Shown here: positions 1 through 12,480 of the stretch, one piece after another
How positions within the stretch are numbered: the stretch's first letter is position 1
How the letters are laid out: each line of letters starts with the position of its first letter
Origin: Takakia lepidozioides
Taxonomy: Eukaryota > Streptophyta > Takakiopsida > Takakiales > Takakiaceae
Length of the DNA: 64,000 nucleotides
Reading direction: 5' to 3'
Assembly: GCA_030704615.1 (NCBI GenBank)
Contig: CM060733.1
Location: 1,922,001-1,986,000, forward strand
Notes under the pieces: model-generated
What the model saw: only the letters and a program-made list of their open reading frames with translations
Database searches by the model: none
Told to the model about the DNA's origin: nothing
Position numbers and translations under genes: made by a program

Positions 1-335
1 GTTCGCTATGCTGCCTCATTTGCAGGGTGGGTGCCCAACTTAAACCTTAAAATAATTTCTGCTAAAGCAGATGTAGGATTGATTTCACCCTTTGGTCTTT
101 TGAAAGTTTAATACAGCTGAAATTCCTTGAGAAATCCCCAGGAAATGCCACATTAAAATAAAAGCTATCTTTGCAGTATACAAATGAATATTTTTGGTAG
201 GTGCTCTTGTACTAGGCTTTCATGACCTTATGATGACAGTTGTCATGGGCACTTCTTTGTGCGACAAATGAAAATATGGCTCGTTCTTGCTTGAAGGTTT
301 GAGAGATCGAATTATATTCTCCCTATGTTTGACAG
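1..335 (+). other. Intron upstream of the first visible ceramide kinase exon
   Basis: The first recognised exon opens in mid-codon after a pyrimidine-rich acceptor ending in CAG at 333-335, so this stretch should be intronic. I could not find another kinase exon in it. Confidence 0.6.
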
Positions 336-3173
336 GTATGGTTTCTATGGAGATGTGATGAAGGAGAGTGAAACTTTGCGATGGATGGGTCCTGCTCGCT
401 ATGATGTTGCAGGATTTAAGGTTTTCATGAGACACAAGTATGTCTTCTCCTCACCTTTCCCCCCAACGATGATGGCAGCCTACCTGCATGAGGCACCTCA
501 TCTTGGGGTGTCGTTTGATGTGTTTTGAAGTGGTTTCTTCTTGTTCTACTTCATCCCATGGGAGGTTATTAAAAAACTTCCTACTTTTTTCTCTCTCTTG
601 CTCTTGGGGCACAAGATGCATGGTCATTATCTTGAGAAAACCTTCAGATTAAGCTATACTGGTACATGCCCTGCACACTGTATTGCAGGAAGTATGAGGC
701 AGAGATATCATTTTTGGAGATTCCTCATATTTCGTCAATCCCCACAATGCCACATGGCCCTTGGACCCACGCCCCATCATTCAGCTGCAGCAAACCCATG
801 GATCGGGAGAACAAGAAGGTTTGTTTCCATCATGTGTGCAGTACAGGATGGAGTGCTTTACAGATTCATTTGTGTAGGTTGCCCATACTAACTGCAAGAA
901 AGGGGGAAGAAGGCAGTTGGAGAGATGGATCTGTTTCCACCATAGCTTTGAGCCAAGACAGTGAACCCAGTTGTTACTATTAGTGTGAGAGACAAACAGA
1001 ACTAGCATATGTTTGGTTCCATCCCCAAATATCGTGAGCAATATATGATCAGGCTCATGAAGCTTTTGCAGGTAAGTGGCAGGAGAGCATCCATAGAATC
1101 ATCTTTCCATGCTTTGGAACATGTATGTTTGTCGGTTTACATCACCCATGTTTCCGAGAAAACTACGTGTTTTTGACATGGATGTTGAAGATTTGATTTT
1201 TTGTAGCTTGAACGTGACATTTATTGTGAAAGTCGAGGTTCATGTTATTGTACATTGCATACTGTGCACAGGTTGTGTGCCGCGTCAACTGTGCAATCTG
1301 TGCAAAGGGGTTTGATTTTTCACATCTTGTGAACAATGAGAGTGAATCCGAGGGTAGCCCAACCAATGACCAAACAGTGGAGAGGCCCCAGGCCCCCAGA
1401 TGGCGAACTTGTCGAACACATTTCCATAGCATCGGGGCCGCCATCATGTCTTGTCGAAATGAAAAAGCACCAGATGGCGTTGCTGCCCACGCCCACCTGG
1501 CCGACGGTCTACTTCATTTGATTCTTATTCGAGAGTGTTCCCGCCCTGCCTATCTCAGGTCTGTATCTTCAGGGTATCTGTTTGTTGTGACTAGACCAAG
1601 TTATCCACATCTATTCAGGCAGAGGATTGTGGTTGCATATACACAGCAACCTACTGCACATGATATCCTGCCATCATTGCCCCTTTTAACTTTACAAAGT
1701 GAATGGATTGACTATCCAGTTGAATAACTGCATACCTGGTTGTGGCCCAGATCGGACAGAAAGAATTTACTCATAAGACGTTGTTTGCCGTAGCCTTGTG
1801 GCCATTGACCCCGCGCCCAGTTTGAGCGGAAACAAAAGGGACAGAACCTACCTCTGTCAGGGGCTGACATTGGTAGTAAGACTTACCTTCATATATAGAA
1901 TTAATCCGGGTTTTCCAGATATCCTCTAGAAATCCCTTCACACAAGCATCAATCTGCTGTGTGTGATTTGCCCAAAAACTAGGCCTCAGGAGGGCCTGGG
2001 CTTTTGGCTCAGCCTCGAGACTTTCAAAGTTGGTAAACAGAGGTACAGGCACAATTCCCTTGATAGAATTGAAGAGAGCGTCTCTTTGGTGAGAGAACCC
2101 CGGACAGTGTATCAGAAAATGAATACTGTCTTCAGGTTGCCCACACAACGGGCAATTGCACTCTCCCTTTCCTCTCTGCTTCTGTTTGCTGTTCAAAGGT
2201 AGGCTTCCTGCCCTGAGTTTAAATTTCAGTCTAGTGCCAAGAGTGGGTAGACCCTTGAGGTCATCCAAGATGTCCTCCCCCATGTCACTGACTGGAAGCA
2301 AGTTCAGGGAAGTTTTCTGCCTAACTTCATTTTCATCAGACAATCTCATGGCAACAGACATGGCTTTGGACACTACAGCCTCTAAGTCAGATTTATCCAG
2401 CAGGGTCAAGACTTGCGGTTCCAGGTCCAGGTCCTTGAGAATCTCTTCTACTCTCTTCTGCGAGGACTTAGCCTGTTTGATAGGGTGGTCCTGTTTCCAA
2501 GATATAGAGTCGATTAACTTAGGATATCTGGTGTTGGACATATGGGACAGAAAGAGATGGATAGAAAGTGGGAAAGCGCAGGGGAAGAGAGGACTGGGAG
2601 ATTTTGATTGTCGTATTGACTCCTTGAAGAAACTTGGATATCATGCTGATAGTTCACTTGCGAATAGGTAATTTTTTCCGAATTTGTGTACATCTCTGAC
2701 TATAAAGTGCTGGCACTATGTTCAATCCTGTGTATGGTTGAAATGTGGGGCTGACAAATGCAGGCAGCTACTACGATTGACCAGGAGAGGCGCGGACCCA
2801 TTCAACTTCAATTTTGTGGAACACTATCAAGTATGTGGAACTTCTTTTGTTCCTTGTTGAAGAAAGATCACTTTGTTTGGAATTGCTAACATGAGTGTTG
2901 CACTCTCTGCTCCTCATTGCAGGTTCACTTGCACCTGTTAGTATGTATGGAAAAGAGGAGGAAGTAATTCAATCCCTGAAGGCCCTAATGAAAACCTGCA
3001 CCCAATCTAATATATTTGTTTATGTTTGTCAGACCCCTGTATTTACATTTCTGTCCCATGGCAAAGACGGAAGCGTCTGGAATGTGGATGGAGAGCTTTT
3101 TCCAGCACATCAGCTTTCAGCACAAGTGTTTCGAGGCCTGGTCAATGTGTTTGCTCGTGGCCCCGAAATCTGA
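336..3173 (+). CDS. CERK: Ceramide kinase, last five exons (5' part outside window)
   Basis: Ceramide kinase phosphorylates ceramide to ceramide-1-phosphate; the plant member (ACD5 in Arabidopsis) restrains cell death. Exons read from the sequence are 336-437, 689-818, 1272-1558, 2764-2830 and 3033-3173. All four introns are GT-AG, and phases agree: one leading base plus 242 codons including the stop. Recognisable blocks, recalled from the family, are GYGFYGDV, RWMGPARYD, YEAEISF, the ceramide-kinase CxxxCxxC motif (C-RVN-C-AI-C at 1278-1301), HLADG..LILIRECSR, and a C-terminal WNVDGEL...FARG ending. The nucleotide-binding DAGK domain would lie upstream of the window. Bases 1-335 must then be the preceding intron. 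Intron 3 (1559-2763) contains an antisense LINE fragment. No internal stop is seen in the joined exons, so it could be functional. Family call is near certain; exon edges are hand-predicted. Confidence 0.9.
1771..2650 (-). mobile_element. LINE (non-LTR retrotransposon) ORF2 C-terminal fragment in intron 3 of the ceramide kinase gene
   Basis: The minus strand is open from about 2650 to a TGA at 1771-1773 (256 residues from the first Met at 2541). The sequence resembles the region after the reverse transcriptase of LINE ORF2. It has an LGTRLKFKLRAGSLP-like stretch, then a zinc knuckle CxCxxC...HFLxHCPG (CNCPLC GQPEDSIHFLIHC), then a short basic tail. The RT and endonuclease domains are missing, so it is 5'-truncated. 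Homology to the copy at 38802-39028 ends exactly at the stop codon, which marks the element's 3' end; I see no long 3' UTR or poly(A). It is antisense to the host gene. The LINE clade is not assigned. Confidence 0.75.
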
Positions 3174-6100
3174 TGACGGAAGTGCAGAATGTTTAATGTT
3201 CTCCTTTGTTTTTCTAGCAAATGAAATCTCTTCAGGATCAATCTGGATAAGTCAAAGCCAATTTACCACAGAAATCCCCCAACACTGGTCTGGTCCCTTC
3301 CTTGTGGACTGAAATGGGTGGAATTTGTCAAACCAAACCTTGAAGCTTTACTTCAATAGGGAGACACATTATAGTAAATCTCCTGCAGTAGTCAAAGTGC
3401 TCATCCACTTCAAGTTAGATTTCATCATCTTGATTAACCACTACCAGGTTGATGGTACAGAGGTCCTTCATTCCCTTCAGAACGGGAACAGCACCCCCGG
3501 AAAATGGTAAACACAAAACAAGAGGGGATAGTTTTAAATTCTAATACTTCAGTTCTTGGAGCATAGTTTTATGTCTTTGGCGGATTGAAGTAGTAGTCAT
3601 CTAGGAGAAGAAAGATTACAGTGCAGTTGTAGGCTAGTATTGGCAATGAGCATGAGTACATTGCTTATCAGAAATGAGATTCTCCGAAGGAGGATTGCTA
3701 CCTAGTATCCACAGCCAGTAGGCTTCTATGTAAGTGCAGTCATTCTGCTGAAATAGAATCTGGGCAGATTGTTCTTCCCTGGAAGCTGGCACCTTGTTGT
3801 AGGTCACTGTACAGGGTTAAGCAGTTGGAAATTCTTGCTTGTAACTGTTTGGCGTGATTTCGAAACATTTCACAAATTGATATCTAGTGTTGTAACTACT
3901 ATACTGTATCTTCCTTCAATCTGCCAATCAAACACAGTCAAACATCTCTACATAATAGTAGAGGCATTTTCCCCATGAAATGAACCTTCCTGTTTACTGA
4001 ATCATTTTGGTGAACAAATTGAGTGCAACAGAAAGACATGAGTAAATCACGTGCAAAGAAGAAGAATTCTTAGGAAAAGTTTCATGCAATATTGACTCAA
4101 GTTATAAACTTGATGTGTTCGTATTAAGCTAAACATTCAAATTTGAAAGTTTGTGACTGAGAAATCAATAATAGTTCCAGTTGCAAAATTACATTCTTTT
4201 TGAAAAAAATATCACACTTGAACATAGAACAAATATTGAACTAAAATGCTGCAATTGTAATCCATTATAAAAAAAGAAATAGCCCCTGCCAGAATTTCAG
4301 ACCCTTGTAGCCATTTTGTATCACCCTAGTTTAGGGGTTGGTAAAACGTGAGTACATATAAGAGCTTTGCAAAGCTCATGTGAGCATAAAAAAAATAGAG
4401 GTGTGAGCACAAAAACACGATAATAAAGTCCCAAGCTTTCATGGAAATAGAATATAAGACAGAAGTAGGCCCTAATGTACGCACATAGGCTCAGTTGCAA
4501 ATATATTTATAATTGATATGATAATTGTAATTATATTACTAACTATAATAAATTTGATATTAATCGGAAATATAACCAAGCTTGAAATTATTGGAAGAAA
4601 ACTAATCAAAACCCTCATAGTGTCGTGAGACTTAGAACTATAATATATAAAAGAAACACTTGGATTTCATGGGCGAAACTTAATAATCTAATCTAATCAT
4701 GGTATTTTTGGTGCTGTCTACAGAAAAAGACCCAAAAACAAAAAAAAACAGACAAAAAAAACAAAAAAAACGCTGGTGAGACTTCAATATTTTGGCCCTA
4801 GAACAAAAAAGTTTCGCCGAGGAAACTTCAATAATGTTGGCCCTATATGTTCCCAAAAAAACAAAAAAAAACACCTCAGGTTTCACCCGCGAAACTTCGA
4901 GAGTTTTGCCAGAATTTCAAAAGTATATAGCTTGTGCTCACATGACTCGCATACTCTTGCAACAGTTCGCAATTCGTTTTGGCGTGAGCAGAATTCATTT
5001 CGCCGTAGAATCTTTAAAGAATATTCAAATAATATACTAAATATTCGCTTTTGCTTGCGTGAGCATGCTCACAGTGGCTTGAGCCTGCGCACCCAACCTC
5101 TTCTTAACCGGTGGAAGGGCTGAGTTAGATGCCTTCCCCGGCGTAGAAACTAATGTTGTGCTGGTAGTGCCTTTTAAAGGAACCCGTCGGGTCCAGGTTC
5201 AGCGGCTTTTTCTAGGACGAAGTTCGGGTCCGGATCCAGGTATTGAAATTGGAAAAATCCATGTCTAGGTTCGGGTCAATCCCCCTAGAGACAAGAAGCA
5301 ACTGCCAGGCCCCAAGCCCATCCGCATGACTCATATTAGGTAGTTAACTACATGTAATCCAGTTTTTGTCAAATCTTCTCAGCTCAGCCATCTTATAGTG
5401 GAGATAGATCTTCTTAAAATAAAGGACTTGCTAATATATCACTACCACTTGATCCCCCCATTACAACCCCATCATTAATTTGAGGGTGTCCTTGCCAGAG
5501 ATCTCAAAATATATAAGTGGTATTTTTATTTTTATGTTTTTTTTTTAAGGGAACTTAATTGGGAGCTACTCACAGCTCACAATTCAGCCCCTTTAGAGAG
5601 AGGGGGGGGAATTAACTAGCCAGACTGACCGGCCACCAAACCACAATACACAGGACAAAGTAGCAGGAGCTGAGCTCCAAACCAGTCTTGGACTGGTATA
5701 TAGGGTCTGGCGCCAGTATCAACCTAGGTATGAACTACTACTAGGGTATTAAAAAACCAACCCGGCTGGTATCTACTATTGTAATACTAGGTTTAAGAAG
5801 GCACTTGCAATACCTACGTCAATACCCTACCCAGGCTGCTACTGGCAAAGGCAGTACCCAGCAATACCCATATTAGGGACCGTAAAAACAAGGACACAAT
5901 ACTAATATCAAACCAACGTTGGACAGTGCAGATCCAGCCTACCACATGCTCTTTACTATTTTACTCAACATGCCACACCTTGAAGACCTTGTCTCTCCTT
6001 GATCAAGAGTTATTCATGTTCAAATACAAATATGATGGATGAGAAGAATACTTGAATTGCATATTTGTCCATGTTGGAAAATAAGACTTGGAACCAATTT

Positions 6101-6900
6101 TCCTAATTGATTGCACTGAAACCATGTATACTTATAAATTGGCTCCAACCTTCTAGGTCAAGTGACACCATAAGTTACGCTTGCTTCGGCAACGCGTCCA
6201 CCTTTTTTTTTTTTTATTGGCTCCAATAATTCATTAAAAAAAAGTCCACCATAAACTTGGGCTATAGGTGTAAATGTTACCTTTACACCTATAGTATATA
6301 CAATAATACATAATATCCCATGCTTTGGACTCTGCTTTATCATCATGAACCTATCAGGCTCATCCTTGCATTAAATAGTAGTCGACGGTGGAGTACCGTT
6401 ATACTTGATCTGTGACACTCTGTATACAACTGATCTTGGTAAAGATAGCTTCAGCCAAGCCCTTCATGCTTCAATGGCTAGGATGTTATGCAATTTGGGT
6501 AACCTATGTGGTGCTGCAAGGTGCTCAACCTAGGGTTGTGGGATTTGGTTATTCTCACAGGGATAAAAGGGATCCATTCTCGTATGTACAGCCTGGTGTA
6601 CATGTGGTTCTACTACTATGTGAATGTGCTATTCATTCTACATATTCGATATTCGTCACATTGTGATCCTCTTCCTACGGGTGAAGCCTTTGTCTCTGCT
6701 TTGTATTGCATACTCTTATTTGAGTCACTCACCCATAACATAAGTTGTGCGGCCTTATAAAGAAAAAAAAATCTCATCCGGGTACAAATCGTGGTGGAGA
6801 CGCCGGGTAATATTGCAAGAGCGTAGAGATTTGAGTCTGATTACATGTTGGCGCAGTGTGGTTCAAGCTTAGATTATGCGCGCGTTTTAGTGATAAGCAA
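3174..6900. other. Intergenic stretch without recognised gene
   Basis: AT-rich DNA follows the ceramide kinase stop and presumably includes its 3' UTR. Two diverged copies of a short motif (GACTTCAAT..TTGGCCCTA) with A-rich spacers occur at 4770-4860. Bases 5150-5290 repeat GGTTCGGGTC-like words, and 5690-5880 hold degenerate AATACCC words. No coding family is recognised; open frames here are short or low-complexity. Confidence 0.6.
6262..6294. repeat. Perfect 13-bp hairpin
   Basis: CTATAGGTGTAAA is followed by a 7-base loop and then its exact reverse complement TTTACACCTATAG. It lies in non-coding DNA. It may be the core of a small inverted-repeat element; no function can be read from it. 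Confidence 0.8.
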
Positions 6901-7013
6901 CGGCGATGGCGGCGCATCTATCAGCCATTGGGTGTTTACTGTGTTTTCCTACTTCACCTACAACCTTGATGGCACATATTTTGCTTAATACTTTGGATTG
7001 TGAAAGAGAATGA

Positions 7014-7475
7014 ATGGCTCTTGTGATTAAGTTAAAGCTTAAAGTTTTGTTGCCTGAGTTTGCTTCTAATTCTAGTGCACTTGTGGTTGAGGACTTCCTT
7101 GTGTCTAATGCACAAGTTGTGGAAGGGTTGCCGACTGTCATAGGTATTCATGCAGTTGTTGGTGATTGGGCTACTTTCTCTAATTCAGACTATGCTGAGC
7201 TGCTAAGAGTGGAAGAAGCTCTTGTATTCTGCATTTTTGTAGAGCCTGAGTACGCCTTCTGGCTTGATGAACTTGCTAACGAAAATCCTCAAATAGAGGA
7301 AGCCCTAGTATTTGAGAACGAACAGCTAAAGCTTGAAGGGGAGGATCTTGAGTGGTTTGATAAATTTGAAATATGCTTCTATGCTAATATTATAAGTTCT
7401 CGGCTACCGAGAAGGTTAGGGTTTCGGGTAGGATTAGTGACCCGGTGGCATTGGTCAAGGAACTTCGTCGTGTAA
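7014..7475 (+). CDS. Hypothetical 153-residue ORF, unrecognised
   Basis: An open frame with an ATG start encodes a protein rich in E, L and V. The word EEALVF occurs twice (near residues 63 and 95), which suggests a small internal repeat. The C-terminal 25 residues turn basic. I recognise no domain, signal peptide or membrane segment. It sits just left of the palindrome array that flanks the pogo-like transposase, so it could be element cargo, a gene fragment, or chance. Confidence 0.2.
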   Translation: MALVIKLKLKVLLPEFASNSSALVVEDFLVSNAQVVEGLPTVIGIHAVVGDWATFSNSDYAELLRVEEALVFCIFVEPEYAFWLDELANENPQIEEALVFENEQLKLEGEDLEWFDKFEICFYANIISSRLPRRLGFRVGLVTRWHWSRNFVV

Positions 7476-7742
7476 TTGAAACCGAGATTTTACGTAGGAG
7501 GCAGTTTCGAATGTCTATCAGTGAAGTCAGACGGAGGTTCCTGTGTTTTAGGATTTTGGAATTGTATTGGTAAAAAATGTCGTGCGCATACATATTGCTA
7601 CACAACTATATCGCTGTCCAATCCACACATTACATATGCACACCATATACTAGTCTGCCACAAAAAAATAAAGATAGAAAAGTATTTCTTTAACAACCAC
7701 GTCGCAGCCACGGTGGCAATGGCAGATTCTTAATGAAAATAA

Positions 7743-7936
7743 AATAAAATAAATGTGCGACTGCCAATATTCATATGGTCGCATATTTTTTCTCGTCGTC
7801 GCATATAAGTAGTAAATACAAAAAATAGGTGTGACCGCCAAAAATTAGCGGTTGCACGTATTAAAACATAAACAAATAGGTGCGACCACCAGGAAAAAGC
7901 GGTCGCATGTACCGTAGTACCTTGGCAAGATCGACA
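7743..7936. repeat. Left array of the GCGACCGCC..GGCGGTCGC palindromic motif
   Basis: Three to four degenerate palindromes of the form TGCGACCGCCAAnATTGGCGGTCGCA are separated by AT-rich spacers. The array ends in a unique 27 bp segment (7910-7936) that recurs inverted at 11366-11392 with 25 of 27 bases matching. The inverted arrangement suggests the left subterminal region of the transposon that carries the DDD transposase. Confidence 0.65.
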
Positions 7937-8229
7937 GTCATCTGTCGAATATTTGAATTCTGCATTTCGACAAATAATTTGAAATTTTTAAATTATTCGC
8001 ATGGCAATACTAGGTAATTTAATATTATTCGACTTGGATGAAATAATGTTTATTTTTATCAGTAGTTTTCATTCATTTAACAAGGACTTAGAGGAGTTTG
8101 CCGCCGATGTTTTCTTGATTTTCTTGGTTTACGCGATCTTGTATCTTATATTGTGTATACGTGTTTCTCAGATTCTGGGAGCATGCAAATGATTCATGAG
8201 TGAGATGTTGTTTAGGTACCTAGTTTACA

Positions 8230-10063
8230 ATGGCTTTTAAAAAGAAACGGCAGAAGTTATTAACAGGTCTCTTTCAACCTATTACAAGGGACGAGCGTGA
8301 GGTTCTACTGCAACATGAGATTGAACTGTTCAATGCCCGGGCAATGGAAGCTGAGAAAGAGAAGCCTGAAGTCATGGTGAAGAAACGACATGTTGGACGA
8401 CCGATAAAATTCATTGTAACATTACAAGCAGACCTACCTATCAAGCAAGAGCAAAATGAAGAACATTCAAAGAAGGGGTCAAATTTGAAGAAGCGAGGGA
8501 AATACACCAACTGGTTTCAGCCACATATGGCCTCTTATCTTGGCTGCAATTAAAAAAAAATGTCGTGGTAATACGTCTGATGCCTTACATTTCTTAAAGA
8601 CTGCTTACAAAAAACCTGGCTGTCCTAGCGTCTATGAGAAGCTTGGTAGAACCAATCTCTATGACTGGTTTACAACAACATGAGAACTGAAATCCATTTA
8701 CATTCATGCAGTAGAGTTGGGTACAGCAATTCAGAAAAAAAAGCAAAATATGCCAGCACTTGAAGACTACCCTGATCTTAGGGACTCTCTTGTTGCCATG
8801 CTCCAAAAGATGAGAGTTGTTGGGCAACCACTAGAAACATCCACTGTACAACCTATACTTCGCGGTATGGTTGAATCAATAGCTCCGGATGTGCTCCGTG
8901 AGACACGTGGTGGCTTCAGAATCACACGCGAATGGACACGCCAATTTATGAAGAATTACATGAATTAGACATTTAGAGTTGGAACTACCGCTGCTAGCAA
9001 ACTTCCAACGGATTGGATGGAGCAAGGGCGATTCATGGCTTACCGCATTGCCTATCTAGCAAAAACATACAATATTCCTCCTTCTCTAGTTGTAAATAGC
9101 GACCAAACAGGGATTCATTTGGTACCTACAGCAGGGGAACGCACATGGAAGAGTAAGGGCACCAAACACATCCACGTGTTGGGTATAGAAGACAAGAGAC
9201 AAGTTACTGTAGTGGTATCTTCAACTGCAGACGGAAATCTACTTCCTCTTCAAGTGGTTTTTACATGAACTACACAGCGGACATTACCACCAAACAACCG
9301 AGGGAGAGCAAAGTGCATGGCAGATGGGTGGGATCTTACATACAGTGAGAACCATTGGTCTAATCTACAAACCACACAACAATTTGTGCAGAAAATTATG
9401 GTGGTCTATTTGAGATCTCAAGCCAAATTCTGCAGTTGGGGCTACAAAAGCAGCAAAAAATGGTGTGGTTAATAGACTACTGGTCAATTCACAAAAGCAA
9501 AGAGTTTCTGGACTGGATGAAAGAAAAGCATTCAAACATTCTGGTAATTTTTGTACCAGCTAATTGTACGAGTGCATTACAACCAGCTGATGTGATTCTA
9601 CAACGTCCGCTGAAACATGCATTCAAAATGGCATTCAACACTTGGACCACAGGAGTGATCAAAGAGCAAATTGAAGGTGGCAGATATCCAAGTGTGGATT
9701 TCAGAATGAGTAATCTGAAACCTCGCATTTGTGAGTGGCTACATCCATGGACAAAAGTGAAAGCAATGAGGCCTATGATTGTGGAAGGATGGGAGAAAAC
9801 AAGACTTACAAGGGCTTGGGAGATTGAGTTTCAGCTTGCTGCCATGGAGGCAAATACAACAACTACGCTGTTTACAGCAACCTGATATTGAAGAAACCAC
9901 AGAAATCGATGTGGAATCTGACCCGACAGACGAAACTTCAACGATCATGGAACATTGTCTGCAAGAAACACCAGTTACAACTTCAAATTCAACCCAACAA
10001 CCGTCAAGTACAAGTGTTGGAAGATCGAAGCTACGAGACTTAGCTAGAAAACGTAAGACATAG
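8230..10063 (+). pseudogene. Decayed pogo/Tc1-mariner-like DDD transposase
   Basis: Conserved pieces lie in order but in shifting frames: an N-terminal basic region (8230-8550), an HTH-like SVYEKLGRTNLYDWF segment (about 8625-8680), then the DDE_1-type catalytic core. The three candidate catalytic Asp are visible in VVNSDQTGIHLVP (about 9090), WLIDYWSIHKS (about 9470) and ALQPADVILQRP (about 9590). Frameshifts follow an A-run at 8551-8560 and near 9270-9430, and stops interrupt at about 8683, 8966 and 9266. The C-terminal tail is acidic and Thr/Ser-rich. It would cut and paste DNA if intact. It lies between inverted palindrome arrays, consistent with one element of about 4.2 kb. Superfamily placement is from motif recall. 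Confidence 0.75.
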
Positions 10064-11365
10064 ATAGATTACGTGTATGAAGACAGACAACAAACAACAA
10101 CACATATGTACTCTTGTTGGTGGATTAGAGCTCCAAGGTATTGTCTCTTCTTGAAGGCCATCAGATATTCCATTTCATTTCCTTTTTGCCTGATGATTAC
10201 TCGAAGCTGATTAGATATCATAACTGATGCTCTCTGCCCAAGCATGTTTGTATAGGCTGGTCAACAACTTCATTCATAAAATGCCAGAGTTCAAGGGCGG
10301 TCTTAGTGCACTGCAATGTCAGAGTGAGCACTTTCATCATCATCGAGTCCCTGTCTGCTGATTCTCTTAACTGTAAGTCGAATGTTCAGTTCAAAAGCCT
10401 GCCCCTTCATCCGACCTTTAACCCAAGTTACCAAGTCACATCTACCACGAGAAGGGTCTTTTCCAGTCAAAAGCTCAAGCGATTTTACGGTGAGCCTGAG
10501 AGTGCTCTGGTATTCAGGTGCTATGTAAGCTCTTGTGCTTGCATTCTTTTTCTATTAGCATAAGGTTGAACTATGACTGTAATTTATTACGATTGAGAAC
10601 ACCTGCTGCAGGCTGCCATATATATACTGGAACCTACTCTACTGTGACTCACCGCTGATAAGGCTGGATTGGTTGAAAGAATGTCGAAGAAGTTGTCATG
10701 GGATACAACCGACCTTGCAACCTTTCATACTCGCAACCTTTCACACCACATTAGCCGTTGCTGAAGTCATTAGTGTTGTAGAGTAGGTACAGTTAATCAC
10801 TCAAATGCCAACCAAATAACAAATTAAGCATGCATGCAAAAGCTTTATAGGAATATGATTCCAGACAACCCCTCTGCTTCGTATGTAACTAAGCATGTAA
10901 GAAATTCAGAAGCATGATATCATAAAACACTTTACTTTCAATTCCTAGGCAGTCACTTATCAATTCAAGTTTGTGATATCTGTTGCTCCAAAGCGTTGAT
11001 ATCTAAACCATGCATGCTGTTGTGCCATTGTAGCCACTTAACGTGGATATGTCAACTTGTGATTCAACCTATAGGCTACCATACATACCTACCCTGTTGT
11101 GATTCACCGCTGATAAGGCCAAGTTTTAGAATTGCGAGACCAGAAAGGAAAGCCATATAACTACCTAGTAACATGGTGAAGCGTCGATGGCTTTTAGATG
11201 ACCCTTAGTTCTAGAGACTTCGACACTTGGCCTTCCAGAAGTTTCGACGACAATCTTAGGGTTTCCAGAAATTTCGACAATTGGCGGCTAGGGTTTTCAC
11301 AAATTTCGACGTTGCTTCCAGCGATTTAATGAAAATTTTGATAATTATAAAAATAATTTAATTAG
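10064..11365. other. Non-coding interior, two diverged direct repeats
   Basis: There is no recognised gene between the transposase and the right inverted segment. A segment of about 50 bases containing GACTCACCGCTGATAAGGC at 10613-10666 recurs as GATTCACCGCTGATAAGGC at 11072-11120. The rest is AT-rich with no clear structure. Confidence 0.55.
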
Positions 11366-11995
11366 TGTCGAACTTTCCAAGGTACTACGGTATTTTAAAT
11401 AAATAAATAGCTGCGACCGCCATAATCTGGTGGTCGTATGTGATTTTTAAAAAGATAAATACGTACGATTACCAATTACAAACGATCGTATGTAATTACA
11501 AGTAATAACAAATACATGCGATATTTGGCGGTCGTATGTAATTAAAAAACACAAATTGGGGGTCGCCTATAACTTTTTTTTAAACAAAAAAAATGCGTCC
11601 GCCAATTACAGGCGATCGCATGTAATTAAAAATAACAACAAATACAGGCGGTCGCACGTATTTATAAAAATCTAAATAGACAAGTAGCATATAATAAAAA
11701 AAATCAAAAAACATGCGACCGTCAATTATTGGCGATCGCACGTAATTAAAAATAATAACAAATACACGTGACCGCCGATAATTGGCGGTCGCAAAAACGA
11801 CTGCCAATAACTAACGGTCGCCTGTAATGGACAAAAATAAGACAAAACATGCGACCGCCAAAAATTGGCGGTCGCATGTCATTTCAAGTAAAACAATTAG
11901 CTGCGACAGCCAAAATCGACAGTCGTAGGTATTAAAAATGAAAAAATTATGGTGCGACCGTTTTTTTAGGTAGTCGCTCTTGGTGGGTCATTTTT
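11366..11995. repeat. Right array of palindromic motif with inverted 27-bp segment
   Basis: Bases 11366-11392 are the inverted partner of 7910-7936. About ten degenerate palindromes follow (GCGACCGCC...GGCGGTCGC), each separated by AT-rich spacers such as TGTAATTAAAAATAACAA. Individual units vary at many bases yet both half-sites vary together, as expected for inverted-repeat arrays. This is probably the right subterminal region of the transposon; exact element ends and target duplication were not found. Confidence 0.65.
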
Positions 11996-12480
11996 TCATT
12001 TCACTTTCATCCAACATGGAGCATACATAAGGCTCAATTGTCACCAAACTCTTCATTTCTTTTGTGGCAAACACTTTTGTGGTCTGAGATGATTTTAATT
12101 CCTTGCATAAAAGTGTAGCCCAAGAGGAAGGTGCGGACCTTTTGCAGAACACACAGATATGATAAAAATATAATAACCCACAACATCATCTTTCATAGTT
12201 TATAAAATTACAATTATCAGTGGTGAAAATACATACGTTGCGAAGAATAAAAAAAATAAAAAATGTGGTTAAGAACAAGAAAATATTTATGCGACCAGGG
12301 TTAATTAAATAAATATGATAATTTGACATTACAAAGTATAAAGTACAAACTTATAATCCATGTGTCAGGCGCATTCAGACACAGACAGTGTATTGCCCTC
12401 GGTACAAAGCTCTCATTTGACGTCTTTGTAAGTGTTCTGGTTGCAAAGCGTTTAAAGCAATTCGGACTTCATCTCTTGGA
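11996..12480. other. AT-rich stretch, nothing recognised
   Basis: I see no gene or clear repeat between the palindrome array and the LTR-like segment. Confidence 0.5.

Noticed and set aside
2895-3032. Extra ceramide kinase exon beginning after the CAG near 2923
   Set aside because: Joining exon 2764-2830 directly to 3033 keeps phase and matches the remembered spacing of the family; an added exon would add residues not expected there.
7743-11995. CRISPR-like interpretation of the regularly spaced palindromes
   Set aside because: Units are degenerate, spacers are similar AT-rich sequence rather than unique, and the context is eukaryotic.
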